Shown here in pieces: positions 22,601-31,367 of a stretch of 64,000 bases of DNA. The notes beneath the pieces are model-generated. The model searched no databases. It was not told where the DNA came from and saw nothing but the letters and a program-made list of their open reading frames with translations. A program made the translations under genes and the position numbers. The first letter of the stretch is position 1, and every line of letters starts with the position of its first letter. Source of the DNA: Methanosaeta sp. PtaB.Bin039 (GTDB lineage Archaea; Halobacteriota; Methanosarcinia; Methanotrichales; Methanotrichaceae); contig MVQI01000082.1 in NCBI GenBank assembly GCA_002067795.1, forward strand, positions 62,001 to 126,000, given 5' to 3'.

Positions 22601-23391
22601 TGTTTAAGCCCTCCATCTTCGAGATGATTACATGCATCGCTCTGGCTCCAGCCATCCTGCTGTCTGCGCAGCTCGCAGACCAGCTGCCCGTCGACTATGC
22701 GGAGTATGCGGTCGGTCTTCTCAGCCATATCCATGTCGTGGGTGACCAGTATGAAAGTCTGGTTTATCTGCTTGTTCAGGTCACGCAGAAGGTCGTAGAT
22801 GAGGCGGGATGTCTTAGAATCAAGGTTGCCCGTCAGCTCGTCGCCTATAACGATTGAAGGGCTGTTGGCAAGGGCACGGGCCACGGCCACCCGCTGGTTC
22901 TGGCCGCCGCTCAGCTGGCTCGGGCGGTTGTGGAGGCGGTCGGCCAGCCCAACGTCGGAGAGGAGCTTGTGCGCTCGCTCTGATGCCTGGGCTTTGTCCA
23001 TTCCGGCTATGAGCATGGGCATCATGACGTTTTCCAAAGCTGAGAACTCGGGGAGCAGGTGATGGTACTGAAAGACGAATCCAAGCTCCCGGTTGCGCAG
23101 ATTTGCTCGCTGGTTTGGGCTGGCCGAGGTAACGTCCACCCCTTTGAGGATTATGCTCCCGCTGGTTGGGGTGTCCAGCAGTCCGATCATGTTGAGGAGT
23201 GTGGACTTGCCGGAGCCGCTGGGCCCCACTATGGCCAAGAACTCGCCCTCCTTTATGGTCAGGCTGATGCGGTTGAGCGCTATCACCTCCACGCCATCGC
23301 CGAATACCTTGGTCAGGTCCTTTATCTCGATGATATTGCGGCTGTTCTTGCGGTCGATGACGGGTTCAAGCCCGCTTTCACTCACTGGCAA
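22597..23391 (-). CDS. ABC transporter ATP-binding protein (LolD/MacB type)
   Basis: ATPase of a type VII (mechanotransmission) ABC transporter, 264 residues. Walker A is GPSGSGKST, the Q-loop is FVFQYHHLLPEFSALENVMMP (typical of LolD/MacB), the signature is QLSGGQNQRVAVARAL, and the H-loop is LVTHDMDMAE. Walker B reads VIGDELTGNLD where the family normally has ADEPTGNLD, an uncommon change that keeps the catalytic Glu. The start is TTG 23391 or GTG 23385; the GTG has better spacing from GGAGG. Its likely permeases lie 4-7 kb away (27570-29985), with two exported repeat-protein genes between. Confidence 0.93.
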   Translation of the reverse strand: MPVSESGLEPVIDRKNSRNIIEIKDLTKVFGDGVEVIALNRISLTIKEGEFLAIVGPSGSGKSTLLNMIGLLDTPTSGSIILKGVDVTSASPNQRANLRNRELGFVFQYHHLLPEFSALENVMMPMLIAGMDKAQASERAHKLLSDVGLADRLHNRPSQLSGGQNQRVAVARALANSPSIVIGDELTGNLDSKTSRLIYDLLRDLNKQINQTFILVTHDMDMAEKTDRILRIVDGQLVCELRRQQDGWSQSDACNHLEDGGLKH

Positions 23392-23995
23392 TCGCCTCCA
23401 GGTGGTCGAGCTTTGGGGCAGTGCAGGCCGGACGGATGTCTCCCCATCCCATATCTGGCACCAGTGGGAACGATTGAGCTAATGTCGGCAGTTCGGGATA
23501 AATGGTGGACTTTGGCCTGGCCATTTCCAATTCCGGAAGTGCGGACATAGGCGGAGACTGCCCAGGCTCGCAAGCTGCTCAGCGCTGCATCCGGGAGCAT
23601 CCAGGCAGGCTCTGGCGCCAGGAATATCCATTCGGTTTGGACCGCCAGCTGGCGCCCGTGGCCATGATTGTGACCATCTCTGGTCCGGCTGCTGGTTATC
23701 ATCATCGTAGTTTTGGCTGTCATAGAGGCCTAGATAAGGTAATCATGGAATAGATGATCAGGTTTATCCTTGGTTGGGTGCCCACTGAGATACTGGCGTG
23801 GATGTTCGTGCAAGAGCCATTCTCCACGGTGTTGATGATCTCCGTTTCGCACGCCCCTTTGGTCAGATCAGTTAAGATCACTCACCAGGAAGCGATAGCG
23901 GTAATCGTTACCTGCGGCTAAACAAAAGATATATTAAAAATAAAAAAAATTAGATTTGGCGTAATGCAATTGTACCGCGCTTCGATGACATCCAG
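23392..23995 (-). other. Intergenic region with T-rich terminator and a doubtful short frame
   Basis: About 600 nt without a convincing gene. At 23925-23955 the plus strand reads as A-rich (taaaaataaaaaaaattaga), which on the minus strand is a T-run just after the 23996-25114 gene and probably its terminator. A 53-codon minus-strand frame at 23720-23881 (GTG start; contains ACETEIINTVENGSCTNIHA) has protein-like composition but no family and could be a gene remnant. The remainder shows nothing I can name. Confidence 0.45.
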
Positions 23996-25114
23996 CTAGG
24001 GTTCTGCCACCTCCACGCTTGCAGTCGGTGCGAACGTTCTGGATATATCCACACTGCTGCAGGCTTGCGCGTACTCGTTGGAGTTGACGCATGCGCCATT
24101 GGTCCAGCTACCCATACCCAGGGTTCCCGGTATATGCAGGATGAGTTTGGCAGTAGCCGAGCCGCCGCTTGGGATGTCTGCGAGCGACAGGGTGAGGGGT
24201 CCGTCTCCATTGTCCTGCCATGGGTCAGCATTGATGGCCGGGAAGAAATTGGCACCGGCTGGCATGGTGTCTATCAGCTGCACTCCGGTGGCTGTCACGT
24301 TTTCCTGATTGGTTATGGTAAAGCTGTATAGCACATAATCCTGAGCCGGGTCGTTCCACTCGGCGGTCTTCTCAATTGCAAGCCCGCTGACAGGCCCGCC
24401 GTTCTCGCAGGTTTTCTTGATCAGATCCTCCAACTTTGCGAGCAGATCAGCATGATATCTGATGAGGTCCTCGAATGTGGATATTGCCTTGATTATGTCC
24501 TGGGTCTCGACAGCTGGATCGAGGTTCTTCGTTAGGTAGTAGTAATCGTGCAGCAGGCTCTCCTGCCTGCTCAGCAGATCCTCAAAGCTGTATATGAACT
24601 CCTCATGGGTGCCGATCCCGCAGTTTCCAGGCAGCTCGCTGAATCCTTCCACGCACCAGGTGGCATCGAGCAGGATGTAGAAGCTCTCATAGAGTTCCTT
24701 CTCGCGGAGGAGCAGGTCCCCGAAGCTGGCCAGGAACTCTACCTGTGCGTTGTCAGGATAGATGGGATCCCACTGCTCTTCATCGCCAAGCATGCCTGAG
24801 AAGCTCTCGTGGAGAACCGTCTGCCTGCGCAGCAGGTCTTCAAAGCTGGCCAGGAACATCGCGTTGTCTGCCACGGGGAACTCGTTGCTGTACTGTTTAA
24901 GCAGCTCTTCGAACTGGGTTAGGAGCACCTCTTGGCTCCTCAGCAATTCCTCGAAGCTGCCAACTGCATTGGTCTGGGTCCACCTGCCGTCCTCCGTTGG
25001 AGGGCAGTACGGCTCCAGGGGTGGAACCTGTGCAGCAGATATTCCCACAAATATGCTTGCGATCAACAAAATCAGCCAAGCTGATGATGTACGTGGTCCT
25101 GTCTTGATGGACAT
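23996..25114 (-). CDS. Exported protein with five SFEDLLRRQ-type helical repeats and a C-terminal DUF11/CARDB-like domain
   Basis: Probable surface protein of about 372 residues. A signal peptide (AWLILLIASIFVGISAA, cleavage near residue 29) is followed by repeats spaced about 40 residues apart. The cores are SFEELLRSQEVLLTQFEELL, SFEDLLRRQTVLHESFSGML, SFGDLLLREKELYESFYILL, SFEDLLSRQESLLHDYYYLT and TFEDLIRYHADLLAKLEDLI. The heptad-like pattern suggests helical hairpins. The last 130 residues (AIEKTAEWNDP...YSFTITNQENVTATGVQLIDTMP) resemble a DUF11/CARDB-type beta-sandwich stalk. Start ATG 25114 follows GGGGGA. A TATA-like atttaaaaat lies near 25190. It is a paralogue of 26064-27146; the function is unknown. 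Confidence 0.8.
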   Translation of the reverse strand: MSIKTGPRTSSAWLILLIASIFVGISAAQVPPLEPYCPPTEDGRWTQTNAVGSFEELLRSQEVLLTQFEELLKQYSNEFPVADNAMFLASFEDLLRRQTVLHESFSGMLGDEEQWDPIYPDNAQVEFLASFGDLLLREKELYESFYILLDATWCVEGFSELPGNCGIGTHEEFIYSFEDLLSRQESLLHDYYYLTKNLDPAVETQDIIKAISTFEDLIRYHADLLAKLEDLIKKTCENGGPVSGLAIEKTAEWNDPAQDYVLYSFTITNQENVTATGVQLIDTMPAGANFFPAINADPWQDNGDGPLTLSLADIPSGGSATAKLILHIPGTLGMGSWTNGACVNSNEYAQACSSVDISRTFAPTASVEVAEP

Positions 25115-25424
25115 CTTTTCCCCCTTCAATCAATATATTAATAGTTCATCCAGATTTAATCGTATATTAATTTTTCTACAGATTTTTAAATAATCTTCTT
25201 ACCTGGATATACTTGCAATAGTATTCTATCAATATATTGGCAAATCCATGCCTGATTGTATTCATATATGCTATTTTTGTTATGCGGTAAAACCGATCCT
25301 GGGATGAACAGGATTGTATGTAGCCTCGAGGCTCAGCCCAAGAATCGAGTCTGCGAAGCCCGGGTGTTTCCTTGAGGGTGGGGGGGTCAAAAAGAGAACT
25401 CATCATAGTCATGATCTGTGGGAT

Positions 25425-25527
25425 AAGGTCGTGATAACTGGTATGATGTTGATTTTGGAGAAGGCTGCGGCTGGGGGATATCCGATGCTCTGTCAGGGCA
25501 AGATCGTGATAACCGGTTTGACGTTGA
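25425..25527. repeat. Pair of 28-nt direct repeats
   Basis: Copies at 25425-25452 and 25500-25527 match at 24 of 28 positions, with core tcgtgataac. The spacing is 75 nt start to start. No function is assigned; they could be remnants of a mobile or regulatory element. Confidence 0.5.
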
Positions 25528-25940
25528 GGGGATTTGCGCAAACAATCTTGCAGGTATTTTATATTAATTACTAAAACATTATAATCATTTTTAGTATCAT
25601 TATTATTTTAACTTTTAAAGATTAATTCTCCTCAATTATCCTGATATTTATCTGCTTAAACATCGCAGGATCTTCCTTTTGCAGCCTCGAACATAATCTC
25701 CTTGATCGAGGTCCCGGATTCGGACAGGAATGAAAACTCTCATGCCCGGATTTATTCCTCGATTCCGGTGCCAAAATCCAAAAGACGTCACCGTGATTCG
25801 TCGGGATTTCGACGAACCGCCGTGTGTTGATCTGTTCTAATATCAAACGATATCAAACCAAATATCAGACGATTCTCTGATGCGTATATAATATTGAACA
25901 TAACATGCAAAATAATATCTGTTCGCGAGGCAGTTTTTCC

Positions 25941-25963
25941 GGCCCCCCCTTTTTGGGGGGGCC
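25941..25963 (-). terminator. Perfect GC hairpin downstream of the 26064-27146 gene
   Basis: GGCCCCCCC (25941-25949) and GGGGGGGCC (25955-25963) form a 9-bp stem around five T (A on the minus strand). It lies 100 nt after the stop codon of the minus-strand gene, so a 3'-end/terminator role is likely. The homopolymer runs are also prone to indel errors. Confidence 0.55.
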
Positions 25964-25988
25964 AGAAACGCACAGTGCCGAGACAGGC

Positions 25989-26039
25989 CTCTGTATGGGT
26001 GCCTCGCTCTGTATGGGTGCTCGTACTCTGTATGGGTGC
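25989..26039. repeat. Three copies of a 14-nt direct repeat
   Basis: CTCTGTATGGGTGC occurs exactly at 25989-26002, 26007-26020 and 26026-26039, with a period of 18-19 nt. A near match (ctcgtatgggtgc) occurs inside the adjacent gene at about 26428-26440. The origin is unknown. Confidence 0.75.
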
Positions 26040-26063
26040 ATCGTATTATCTTCGTTTGAATCC

Positions 26064-27146
26064 TTATCTCTGTTCGGTCTGGATCTTTATCTGGTTCTTG
26101 GATCTCCCTGTGCTGTATCCGCTTGCATGCTGATCGCCGATATTTATGTTCTCCATGTTGGTCAGCATGGTGCCGGCAACCCTTGGCGATGTCTGCGTCT
26201 TCTTTATATCTATTATGTTCGTGGCCTCAGGCGGATCGCCTCCTACGGCCGCAGACGTTTGATTTCCTACCTTCAGTGTGTTGATGTTATAGCTCTTGAT
26301 GATCACCTGGACACAGACGCGGGTGCTCTCATCTGTCTTCTGCGTGCCGGAGGGATCTGTCCAGGAGACTATGGCAGTGTTGCAGGTGGACCCGCTTATC
26401 TTCACGGTCTTGGCGAACTTCTTGGACTCGTATGGGTGCAGCGTTACGTCGCCTGCAATGGCTCCCAGGTTGCTGTCCTCGACGGTTACATTCTCTACGG
26501 TCTTGTTATACCAGCTCTTGACCGAATAGTGGTAGGTAACCTCGTCCCCCTTAAACGCCTCGAACTTATCGGCCCATTTCGTGATGGTGAGGCCTCCATA
26601 GGTCATCTTATAGAGGTCCTCATAGCTGGCCTCCAGGTCTGCCTGGCGCCTTATCAGATCCTCAAAGCTGGCAAGAAGCCTGGTCTGGTTGGCTGGTGGT
26701 ATGTCCTCCCAGCTCTGGTTGATCTTGTCGTGAAACACGGCGATCTGGGTCATCTCTCTATTGACCAGATCCTGAAAGCTGCAAAGGAAGGTAAGCTGGC
26801 GGTCTGCTGACATATCGTACCAGACGTCTTTGAGCATGTCCTCGAAATTGCTGACCAGTATGGCCTGCCTTCTCAGAAGGTCCTCAAAGCTGTCGAAGAA
26901 CAGCACCTTCTCCTCCGTTGTGGTCGGGGTGCTCGATAGGAGGTCGTCGAAGTTGTCCAGGAGGTCGGACTGGCTCCTGAGCAGCGCCTCCAGATTTGCC
27001 AACGGATCGAAATCCTCGGGGCATTCATAGTCAGTCCCCATTGTGCTCTGGCACAAGGCCAATTGCACAACCGATCCCTGGACCAGGGACAAGGCTATAG
27101 CGACCGCTACTGATATTCTGCCAAATGAAGATAATAACTTCACCAT
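26064..27146 (-). CDS. Exported protein with four SFEDLLRRQ-type helical repeats, paralogue of 23996-25114
   Basis: A 360-residue exported protein. The N-terminal signal (ISVAVAIALSLVQGSVVQLA) is followed by an acidic linker and four repeats. The cores are NLEALLRSQSDLLDNFDDLL, SFEDLLRRQAILVSNFEDML, SFQDLVNREMTQIAVFHDKI and SFEDLIRRQADLEASYEDLY. A beta-rich segment follows (LTITKWADKFEAFKGDEVTYHYSVKS split over residues 190-240), comparable to the C-terminal domain of the paralogue. The C-terminal tail is basic and polar with no membrane anchor. A TATA-like cttttaaag at about 27213-27221 lies upstream. The role is unknown; surface adhesion or envelope structure is plausible. Confidence 0.8.
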   Translation of the reverse strand: MVKLLSSFGRISVAVAIALSLVQGSVVQLALCQSTMGTDYECPEDFDPLANLEALLRSQSDLLDNFDDLLSSTPTTTEEKVLFFDSFEDLLRRQAILVSNFEDMLKDVWYDMSADRQLTFLCSFQDLVNREMTQIAVFHDKINQSWEDIPPANQTRLLASFEDLIRRQADLEASYEDLYKMTYGGLTITKWADKFEAFKGDEVTYHYSVKSWYNKTVENVTVEDSNLGAIAGDVTLHPYESKKFAKTVKISGSTCNTAIVSWTDPSGTQKTDESTRVCVQVIIKSYNINTLKVGNQTSAAVGGDPPEATNIIDIKKTQTSPRVAGTMLTNMENINIGDQHASGYSTGRSKNQIKIQTEQR

Positions 27147-27569
27147 TCATACCATCCCTTCATGAATAAAGCTGACTACTACCCTTATCATAGTGGTATT
27201 ATTCTAAGTCTTTAAAAGTTTCGATTTATCGTAATTAATATCGATATTGATAAACCATCGATCTTAATCTTACTGTTTTATAATTTATTATTGATTTTAG
27301 CGGGCTCCGAGTACCTGATGTTGAGTGCCCGAATAGCTCTGCCGGCATGCTGTACGCCCAAATCTCGGACGGTCCTTTCCGCACCATTTGCCCTGCTCGT
27401 GTGCGGTCCAGCAGAGGCCTGAAAGATCGCCTGTCTTGGGCGATCAGGCGAATCGCATCCGCAGGACATCAACTCTTCTTGCATCTTTCAGAAGCCCGCT
27501 TTAAAAAAATAACAGATCGACCCCCGATGAATCGGATCGATACGTTGCCGATGGCAAATGAGTGCCGAT
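27147..27569. other. Intergenic region with promoter, hairpin and T-run
   Basis: The AT-rich half (27180-27300) carries the promoter of the 26064-27146 gene. GATCGCC (27425-27431) and GGCGATC (27439-27445) form a 7-bp hairpin. A T-run on the minus strand at 27503-27509 lies about 60 nt after the permease stop at 27570 and probably ends that transcript. I see no gene. Confidence 0.5.
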
Positions 27570-28730
27570 TCAAACCTTGGCTATGGCCTCCACCGGGTCC
27601 ATGCGGGAGGCCTTCCAGGCCGGGTAGATGCCGGCCATCAGGTTTACAGCTATCGAGAACAGCACAGCGTAGATATAGTGCTCTGGCTTGATCTCGACGG
27701 TCATCCTGGAGACCATATAGATCTCGCTTGGGACCTCGATCTGATAGCTCATGATGAGCTGGGCTGTGAGGTATCCAACCAGACAGCCAATCAAGGCTGA
27801 CGGCGGTGCCAGGATAACGCTCTCTATTATGAATATCTTCATGATAGCCAGCCGCCTGGCCCCCATAGCCATCATTATCCCTATCTCCTTGGTGCGGCGG
27901 GTGATGATCATTATCATGGTATTGGCGATGCCAAAGCCGGCTATGATGAATATCAGCACGTAGAACACAAGGGCGAACCAGGACTGGGTCTCTATCAGCT
28001 TGAACAGATCCCGGTTGGCATCCTCCCAGCTCTTGGTGACGTAGCGAGTGCGGGCGTTGAAGTCCGCAGCTATGTACTGTGCCTGTCCGAAGTCGCTTAG
28101 CCTGGCAGCCACCTCGCTTACCACGTCCCCCTTGCCCATCAGGTCCTGGCATGTCTGGAGGGGAAGGTACACCAGGCTCTTGTCCAGTGATGTGCCCGTC
28201 TTTAGGATGCCGGCCACCCTGACCTTCACAGAGCGGTTCTGCCTAATGAGCGTCATCTCCTCTCCACTCGTCAGGTTCATCTCTTCCGCCAGGGCCGATC
28301 CTATGAAAGCGGAGTTTCTGCGGAACTTGAGATCCAGGAAGTCTCCGCTCACGGTGTCTTCGCCCACCCGCATCAGGCCCTCTTCGTCCTCGGGATTCAC
28401 GCCTAATATGTCCACTCCCTGCACCTTGTCCCGGTGCTTGGCAGCGGCCTTTCCTTTGAGCCTGGCAGAGACCGCCTCAACTGCAGGATATTGCCGAAGG
28501 GCCTGCTCGATTGTTCTATAGAGTTGGATCTCTTTCTCATCCTCTTTCGGCTCCACCACCAGGTGCGGATTGTTCTCAAGGGTGTTCCTGATGACCTCCT
28601 CCTTGAAGCCCCCCATCAGCCCCATCATGACCACGATGATGGCCACTGCCAGGGCCACCGATAGGACGGTGAAAAAAGCCATCCTCGGATTGCCAAGGAT
28701 GTGCTTGGAGGCCACGGTCAGCTCAAACAC
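27570..28730 (-). CDS. ABC transporter permease, FtsX/LolCE/MacB type (second of pair)
   Basis: A 386-residue membrane protein. One N-terminal membrane helix (MAFFTVLSVALAVAIIVVMM) is followed by a roughly 200-residue extracytoplasmic domain (about 40-250), then three C-terminal helices. These include FGIANTMIMIITRRTKEIGI, the FtsX-family coupling motif, and AVNLMAGIYPAWKASRMDPVEA at the end. Such permeases do not move substrate through the membrane but transmit force to surface substrates or lipoproteins. A GTG start is used. It lies 91 nt after the paralogous permease. The likely ATPase is 22597-23391. Confidence 0.9.
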   Translation of the reverse strand: MFELTVASKHILGNPRMAFFTVLSVALAVAIIVVMMGLMGGFKEEVIRNTLENNPHLVVEPKEDEKEIQLYRTIEQALRQYPAVEAVSARLKGKAAAKHRDKVQGVDILGVNPEDEEGLMRVGEDTVSGDFLDLKFRRNSAFIGSALAEEMNLTSGEEMTLIRQNRSVKVRVAGILKTGTSLDKSLVYLPLQTCQDLMGKGDVVSEVAARLSDFGQAQYIAADFNARTRYVTKSWEDANRDLFKLIETQSWFALVFYVLIFIIAGFGIANTMIMIITRRTKEIGIMMAMGARRLAIMKIFIIESVILAPPSALIGCLVGYLTAQLIMSYQIEVPSEIYMVSRMTVEIKPEHYIYAVLFSIAVNLMAGIYPAWKASRMDPVEAIAKV

Positions 28731-28821
28731 TGGCTCGCCCCCGGCCAGATTCTTCCGGCCCAGCAGGTCAAGGGATTTTGCCGGTCTTGGTCCGACTCAA
28801 TGGGGCTTGCATGCCGCCGGC

Positions 28822-29985
28822 TCATGAGTGAAGCGCCTCCACCGGATGCAGTGATGAGGCCTTTTTAGCTGGATAGGCCCCTGCCAGTACAGAGAGAAAT
28901 ACTGCCGTCAGAAGAATGATTAGTATGTCGGAGAGTCGGATTATGACGGGCAGGGTCAGCTCCTGGCCGCCTGGAGCTTCCATCCTGATCTCCAGGCTCT
29001 TCAGCCATAATGAGAATACGAGGCCAACGAGCACGCCGGCCAGGCCGCCCAGGAATCCCAGCATGGCGCTCTCGATCAGGAATATGGTCCTGATCTGGCC
29101 GGGGCTGGCACCGGTCGCCATCAGCATCCCGATCTCCGCCGTCTTCTCGAGGACCAGCATATACATGACGCTGGCTATGCCGAAGGCGGCGATGATCATG
29201 ATCAGCAGCATCACTATGATGTTTTGGAAATTCTCTATAGCGAGTGTGCGAAGTATCTCCGGGTAGAGCTGCTGCCAGCTGTCGACGCGGTAACCGGTCT
29301 TCCTGAGCTCCCTTGCAATTGAGTCGGCGGAATAGACGTCATAGAGCTTGATATCAATGGCGTTGACAACGTCGCCCTCGCCCAGGAATCGCTGAGCTGT
29401 TGTCAAGGAGACAAAGGTCATGCCTTCCGGAAAACCCTGTGGCGGCTCGAATATCCCGGTTATGAGGAGGCTGGCTGGCCGGGCATCCGGAAAGCTTGCC
29501 TCAAGCCTGTCTCCCAGCTTTGCCTCCAGCTTATCCGCCAGCTGCTTTCCAATCACGATCTTGTTGTCCTGCTGGATGGATAGCAGGTCGCCCTGGACCA
29601 TGCCCTGGGCGATGCTTGGGTAGATCCGCCCCATCTCCCATGGATAGGCACCTATCAACTCCACGTTCTCAACATTGTCTTTGTGGGATAGGGATGCCGA
29701 TGTGCCCAGGAATGGGGAGACGGCGCTCACTCCTTCCAGGGACCAGATCCTATCAATGAGGGTGCGATAGAGGTAGATGTAATCCTCCTTCTCTTTTGGG
29801 GTGACCGATACGTGTGATAGGTCTTTTACTATTATGTCGAAGAGGAGGTCCTGAAAGCCGTTTTGCAGGGAGACCGAGGTCAGGGATATGGCCACGGCCA
29901 GGCCGATGGCCAGTATGGAAAGGGCGGTCTGCCTCTTGCGGGATCTGATGTGTCTTTTAGCCACCATGGTCTCGAACAAGCCCAA
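28822..29985 (-). CDS. ABC transporter permease, FtsX/LolCE/MacB type (first of pair)
   Basis: A 387-residue paralogue of the next gene, with the same layout: an N-terminal helix (TALSILAIGLAVAISLTSVS), an extracytoplasmic domain with SHVSVTPKEKEDYIYLYRTL, and three C-terminal helices with FGIASVMYMLVLEKTAEIGM and GAYPAKKASSLHPVEAL. Two different permeases suggest a LolC/LolE-like heterodimer. The TTG start at 29985 follows GGTG; an ATG at 29967 is possible. A TATA box at 30017-30022 gives a very short leader. It is divergent from the exported protein at 30324. Confidence 0.9.
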   Translation of the reverse strand: MGLFETMVAKRHIRSRKRQTALSILAIGLAVAISLTSVSLQNGFQDLLFDIIVKDLSHVSVTPKEKEDYIYLYRTLIDRIWSLEGVSAVSPFLGTSASLSHKDNVENVELIGAYPWEMGRIYPSIAQGMVQGDLLSIQQDNKIVIGKQLADKLEAKLGDRLEASFPDARPASLLITGIFEPPQGFPEGMTFVSLTTAQRFLGEGDVVNAIDIKLYDVYSADSIARELRKTGYRVDSWQQLYPEILRTLAIENFQNIIVMLLIMIIAAFGIASVMYMLVLEKTAEIGMLMATGASPGQIRTIFLIESAMLGFLGGLAGVLVGLVFSLWLKSLEIRMEAPGGQELTLPVIIRLSDILIILLTAVFLSVLAGAYPAKKASSLHPVEALHS

Positions 29986-30006
29986 AGCACCCTTGCCGGT
30001 GAGTGG

Positions 30007-30031
30007 CTCCCCATCGTATATATCCTGGGAG
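30007..30031 (-). promoter_or_regulatory. Permease-operon promoter flanked by an inverted repeat
   Basis: TATATA (30017-30022) lies between CTCCCCA (30007-30013) and TGGGAG (30026-30031), which are inverted with one bulged base. The spacing to the TTG at 29985 suits an archaeal promoter. The flanking repeat could be an operator. Confidence 0.45.
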
Positions 30032-30323
30032 GATAGGCAATGCAGCTAATAGGGATAATCCATTCCCCGGCCTGATGTGGCATCGATACCCGCCTCTCAT
30101 AGCATCAGGCAGCATCAGGCTCCAGCTCTCTGAACTGATCCCGAGATCTCTTTCGCGTGCGTCCATCTCCCCAGCGGCACCGTCTCTCGGCCCGGGCTCA
30201 ACACCATGTCGGACATTGTCTGCCCCCATCCTGGCAGCGAAGCATCCACCAATAACTTTTTGTTCGAAGGGTGATCTGGTTGGGCAGGGGCATTTTCTGC
30301 TCTGCACTCAAAAAGGCGGTCGC

Positions 30324-31367
30324 ATGAGACATCTTGCATTGGTCTATCTGCTGTCGCTCCAGCTCTTAGCCGGGACGGCTCTCTGCCAGGAGGTAGTTGA
30401 GGTCTTCTCAAGTGTGGAGTCATGTGACATAGCCATTGCCGGCGATGTTGGCAACTGCACCCTTCGGGCTGACATGTACTTCCAGGGCCGCGAGCTGCAG
30501 AGCAAGAGCATATCGGTGGACGGCCCGGGGACCTGGATATTATCGTGGGGCGTATCCGATCCCAGGGAAGGCTCTTATCAGGTTTGTGCCAGCCTTCTCA
30601 TCGACCAGGATGTCGTGTCCAGCCGATGCCACGATTTTTCTTATGGGGGGCGGGTTCCCGTGCGCTTCGATGTGCGGGACTTCCTGGCCGATTCAAGGGG
30701 CATGCATCTGAGCATGCTGGCCACAGATCCCACGATCGTTGATATCTATTACATGTTGATACAGGGCGAAAAGGCCCTTTATATCAGCCGGGATAAGGGG
30801 GTCAGGATCGGCGGAGGTCGAATAGTGTCCGACCTCCAGTGGGTATGGCCCCAGATTCTGGAGGATGGGGAAGCATATTCCGGGCGGGTCAAGATCGTGG
30901 AGCTGAACCACGGCCAGACCCGGGCCTTCATGAACAGTTTCGTCGCGAAAGAGGATGCCAGGATAACTGAGACCTATGAGGACGAGATGGGTGCATCGGC
31001 GACTGTGCTGGGCGACTCTCGCGTTCCTTTCCAGGGCAGCCTCCTCTTTGAGCTGAGCCAAAACGGAAGCATCATGGCATCCATAGAGAAGAGTACGCCC
31101 ATATTGCTGGCCGGAGATGACGAGACTGTGGAGATATCCTGGAATCAGACGCTTTCACCCGGGATCTACCGGCTAAGGGTGCAGCTGCTTGGCCGGGATA
31201 GGGCCGTCCAGGACCTCCGGGAGAGCATCATAGAGGCAGAGCCAATTGCCAGAGAGGTCCAGTCGGAGGACGCGTCTCCGGAGAAGAGCCCATCTTTGCC
31301 AGCGGTGTTGGCTGTATCTCTCGTCCTGGCATCCTGGGCTGCTCTCAGGCCAAAGAAGCGCTCCTGA
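30324..31367 (+). CDS. Exported, membrane-anchored protein of unknown function
   Basis: A 347-residue protein with an N-terminal signal (HLALVYLLSLQLLAGTALC), a beta-rich extracellular part and a C-terminal membrane helix with basic end (LPAVLAVSLVLASWAALRPKKRS). This is a type I topology with the bulk outside. Cys residues in VESCDIAIAGDVGNCTL and VCASLL...SSRCHDF could form disulphides. The segment TVEISWNQTLSPGIYRLRVQLL looks like an Ig/Fn3-type strand pattern. ATG 30324 is the first in-frame Met directly before the signal sequence; the longer frame upstream is unlikely. It is divergent from the LolC/E-like permeases, so it may be a partner of that transporter. Confidence 0.7.
   Translation: MRHLALVYLLSLQLLAGTALCQEVVEVFSSVESCDIAIAGDVGNCTLRADMYFQGRELQSKSISVDGPGTWILSWGVSDPREGSYQVCASLLIDQDVVSSRCHDFSYGGRVPVRFDVRDFLADSRGMHLSMLATDPTIVDIYYMLIQGEKALYISRDKGVRIGGGRIVSDLQWVWPQILEDGEAYSGRVKIVELNHGQTRAFMNSFVAKEDARITETYEDEMGASATVLGDSRVPFQGSLLFELSQNGSIMASIEKSTPILLAGDDETVEISWNQTLSPGIYRLRVQLLGRDRAVQDLRESIIEAEPIAREVQSEDASPEKSPSLPAVLAVSLVLASWAALRPKKRS

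Larger units (their letters stand above)
25115..26063. other. AT-rich spacer between the two repeat-protein genes
   Basis: Roughly 950 nt with only short frames that look like noise. It holds the promoter of the downstream paralogue (25140-25195), a 28-nt imperfect direct repeat (25425-25452 and 25500-25527), a GC-rich perfect hairpin (25941-25963) and a triple 14-nt repeat (25989-26039). The last two lie just downstream of the 26064 gene's stop. Confidence 0.6.

Noticed and set aside
23382-23723. 113-codon minus-strand frame behind the ABC ATPase start
   Set aside because: Overlaps the ATPase 5' end and its ribosome binding site, with low-complexity start and no family features.
23720-23881. 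53-codon minus-strand frame with protein-like composition
   Set aside because: Too short, no known family and start codon abuts the putative ribosome binding site; kept only as a possible remnant in the intergenic note.
25176-25541. 121-codon minus-strand frame in the AT-rich spacer
   Set aside because: It spans the promoter of the 23996-25114 gene and the 28-nt repeats; its two HDL-type motifs are merely the translated repeats.
25989-26039. CRISPR array
   Set aside because: Repeats are 14 nt with 4-5-nt gaps; no cas genes are nearby.
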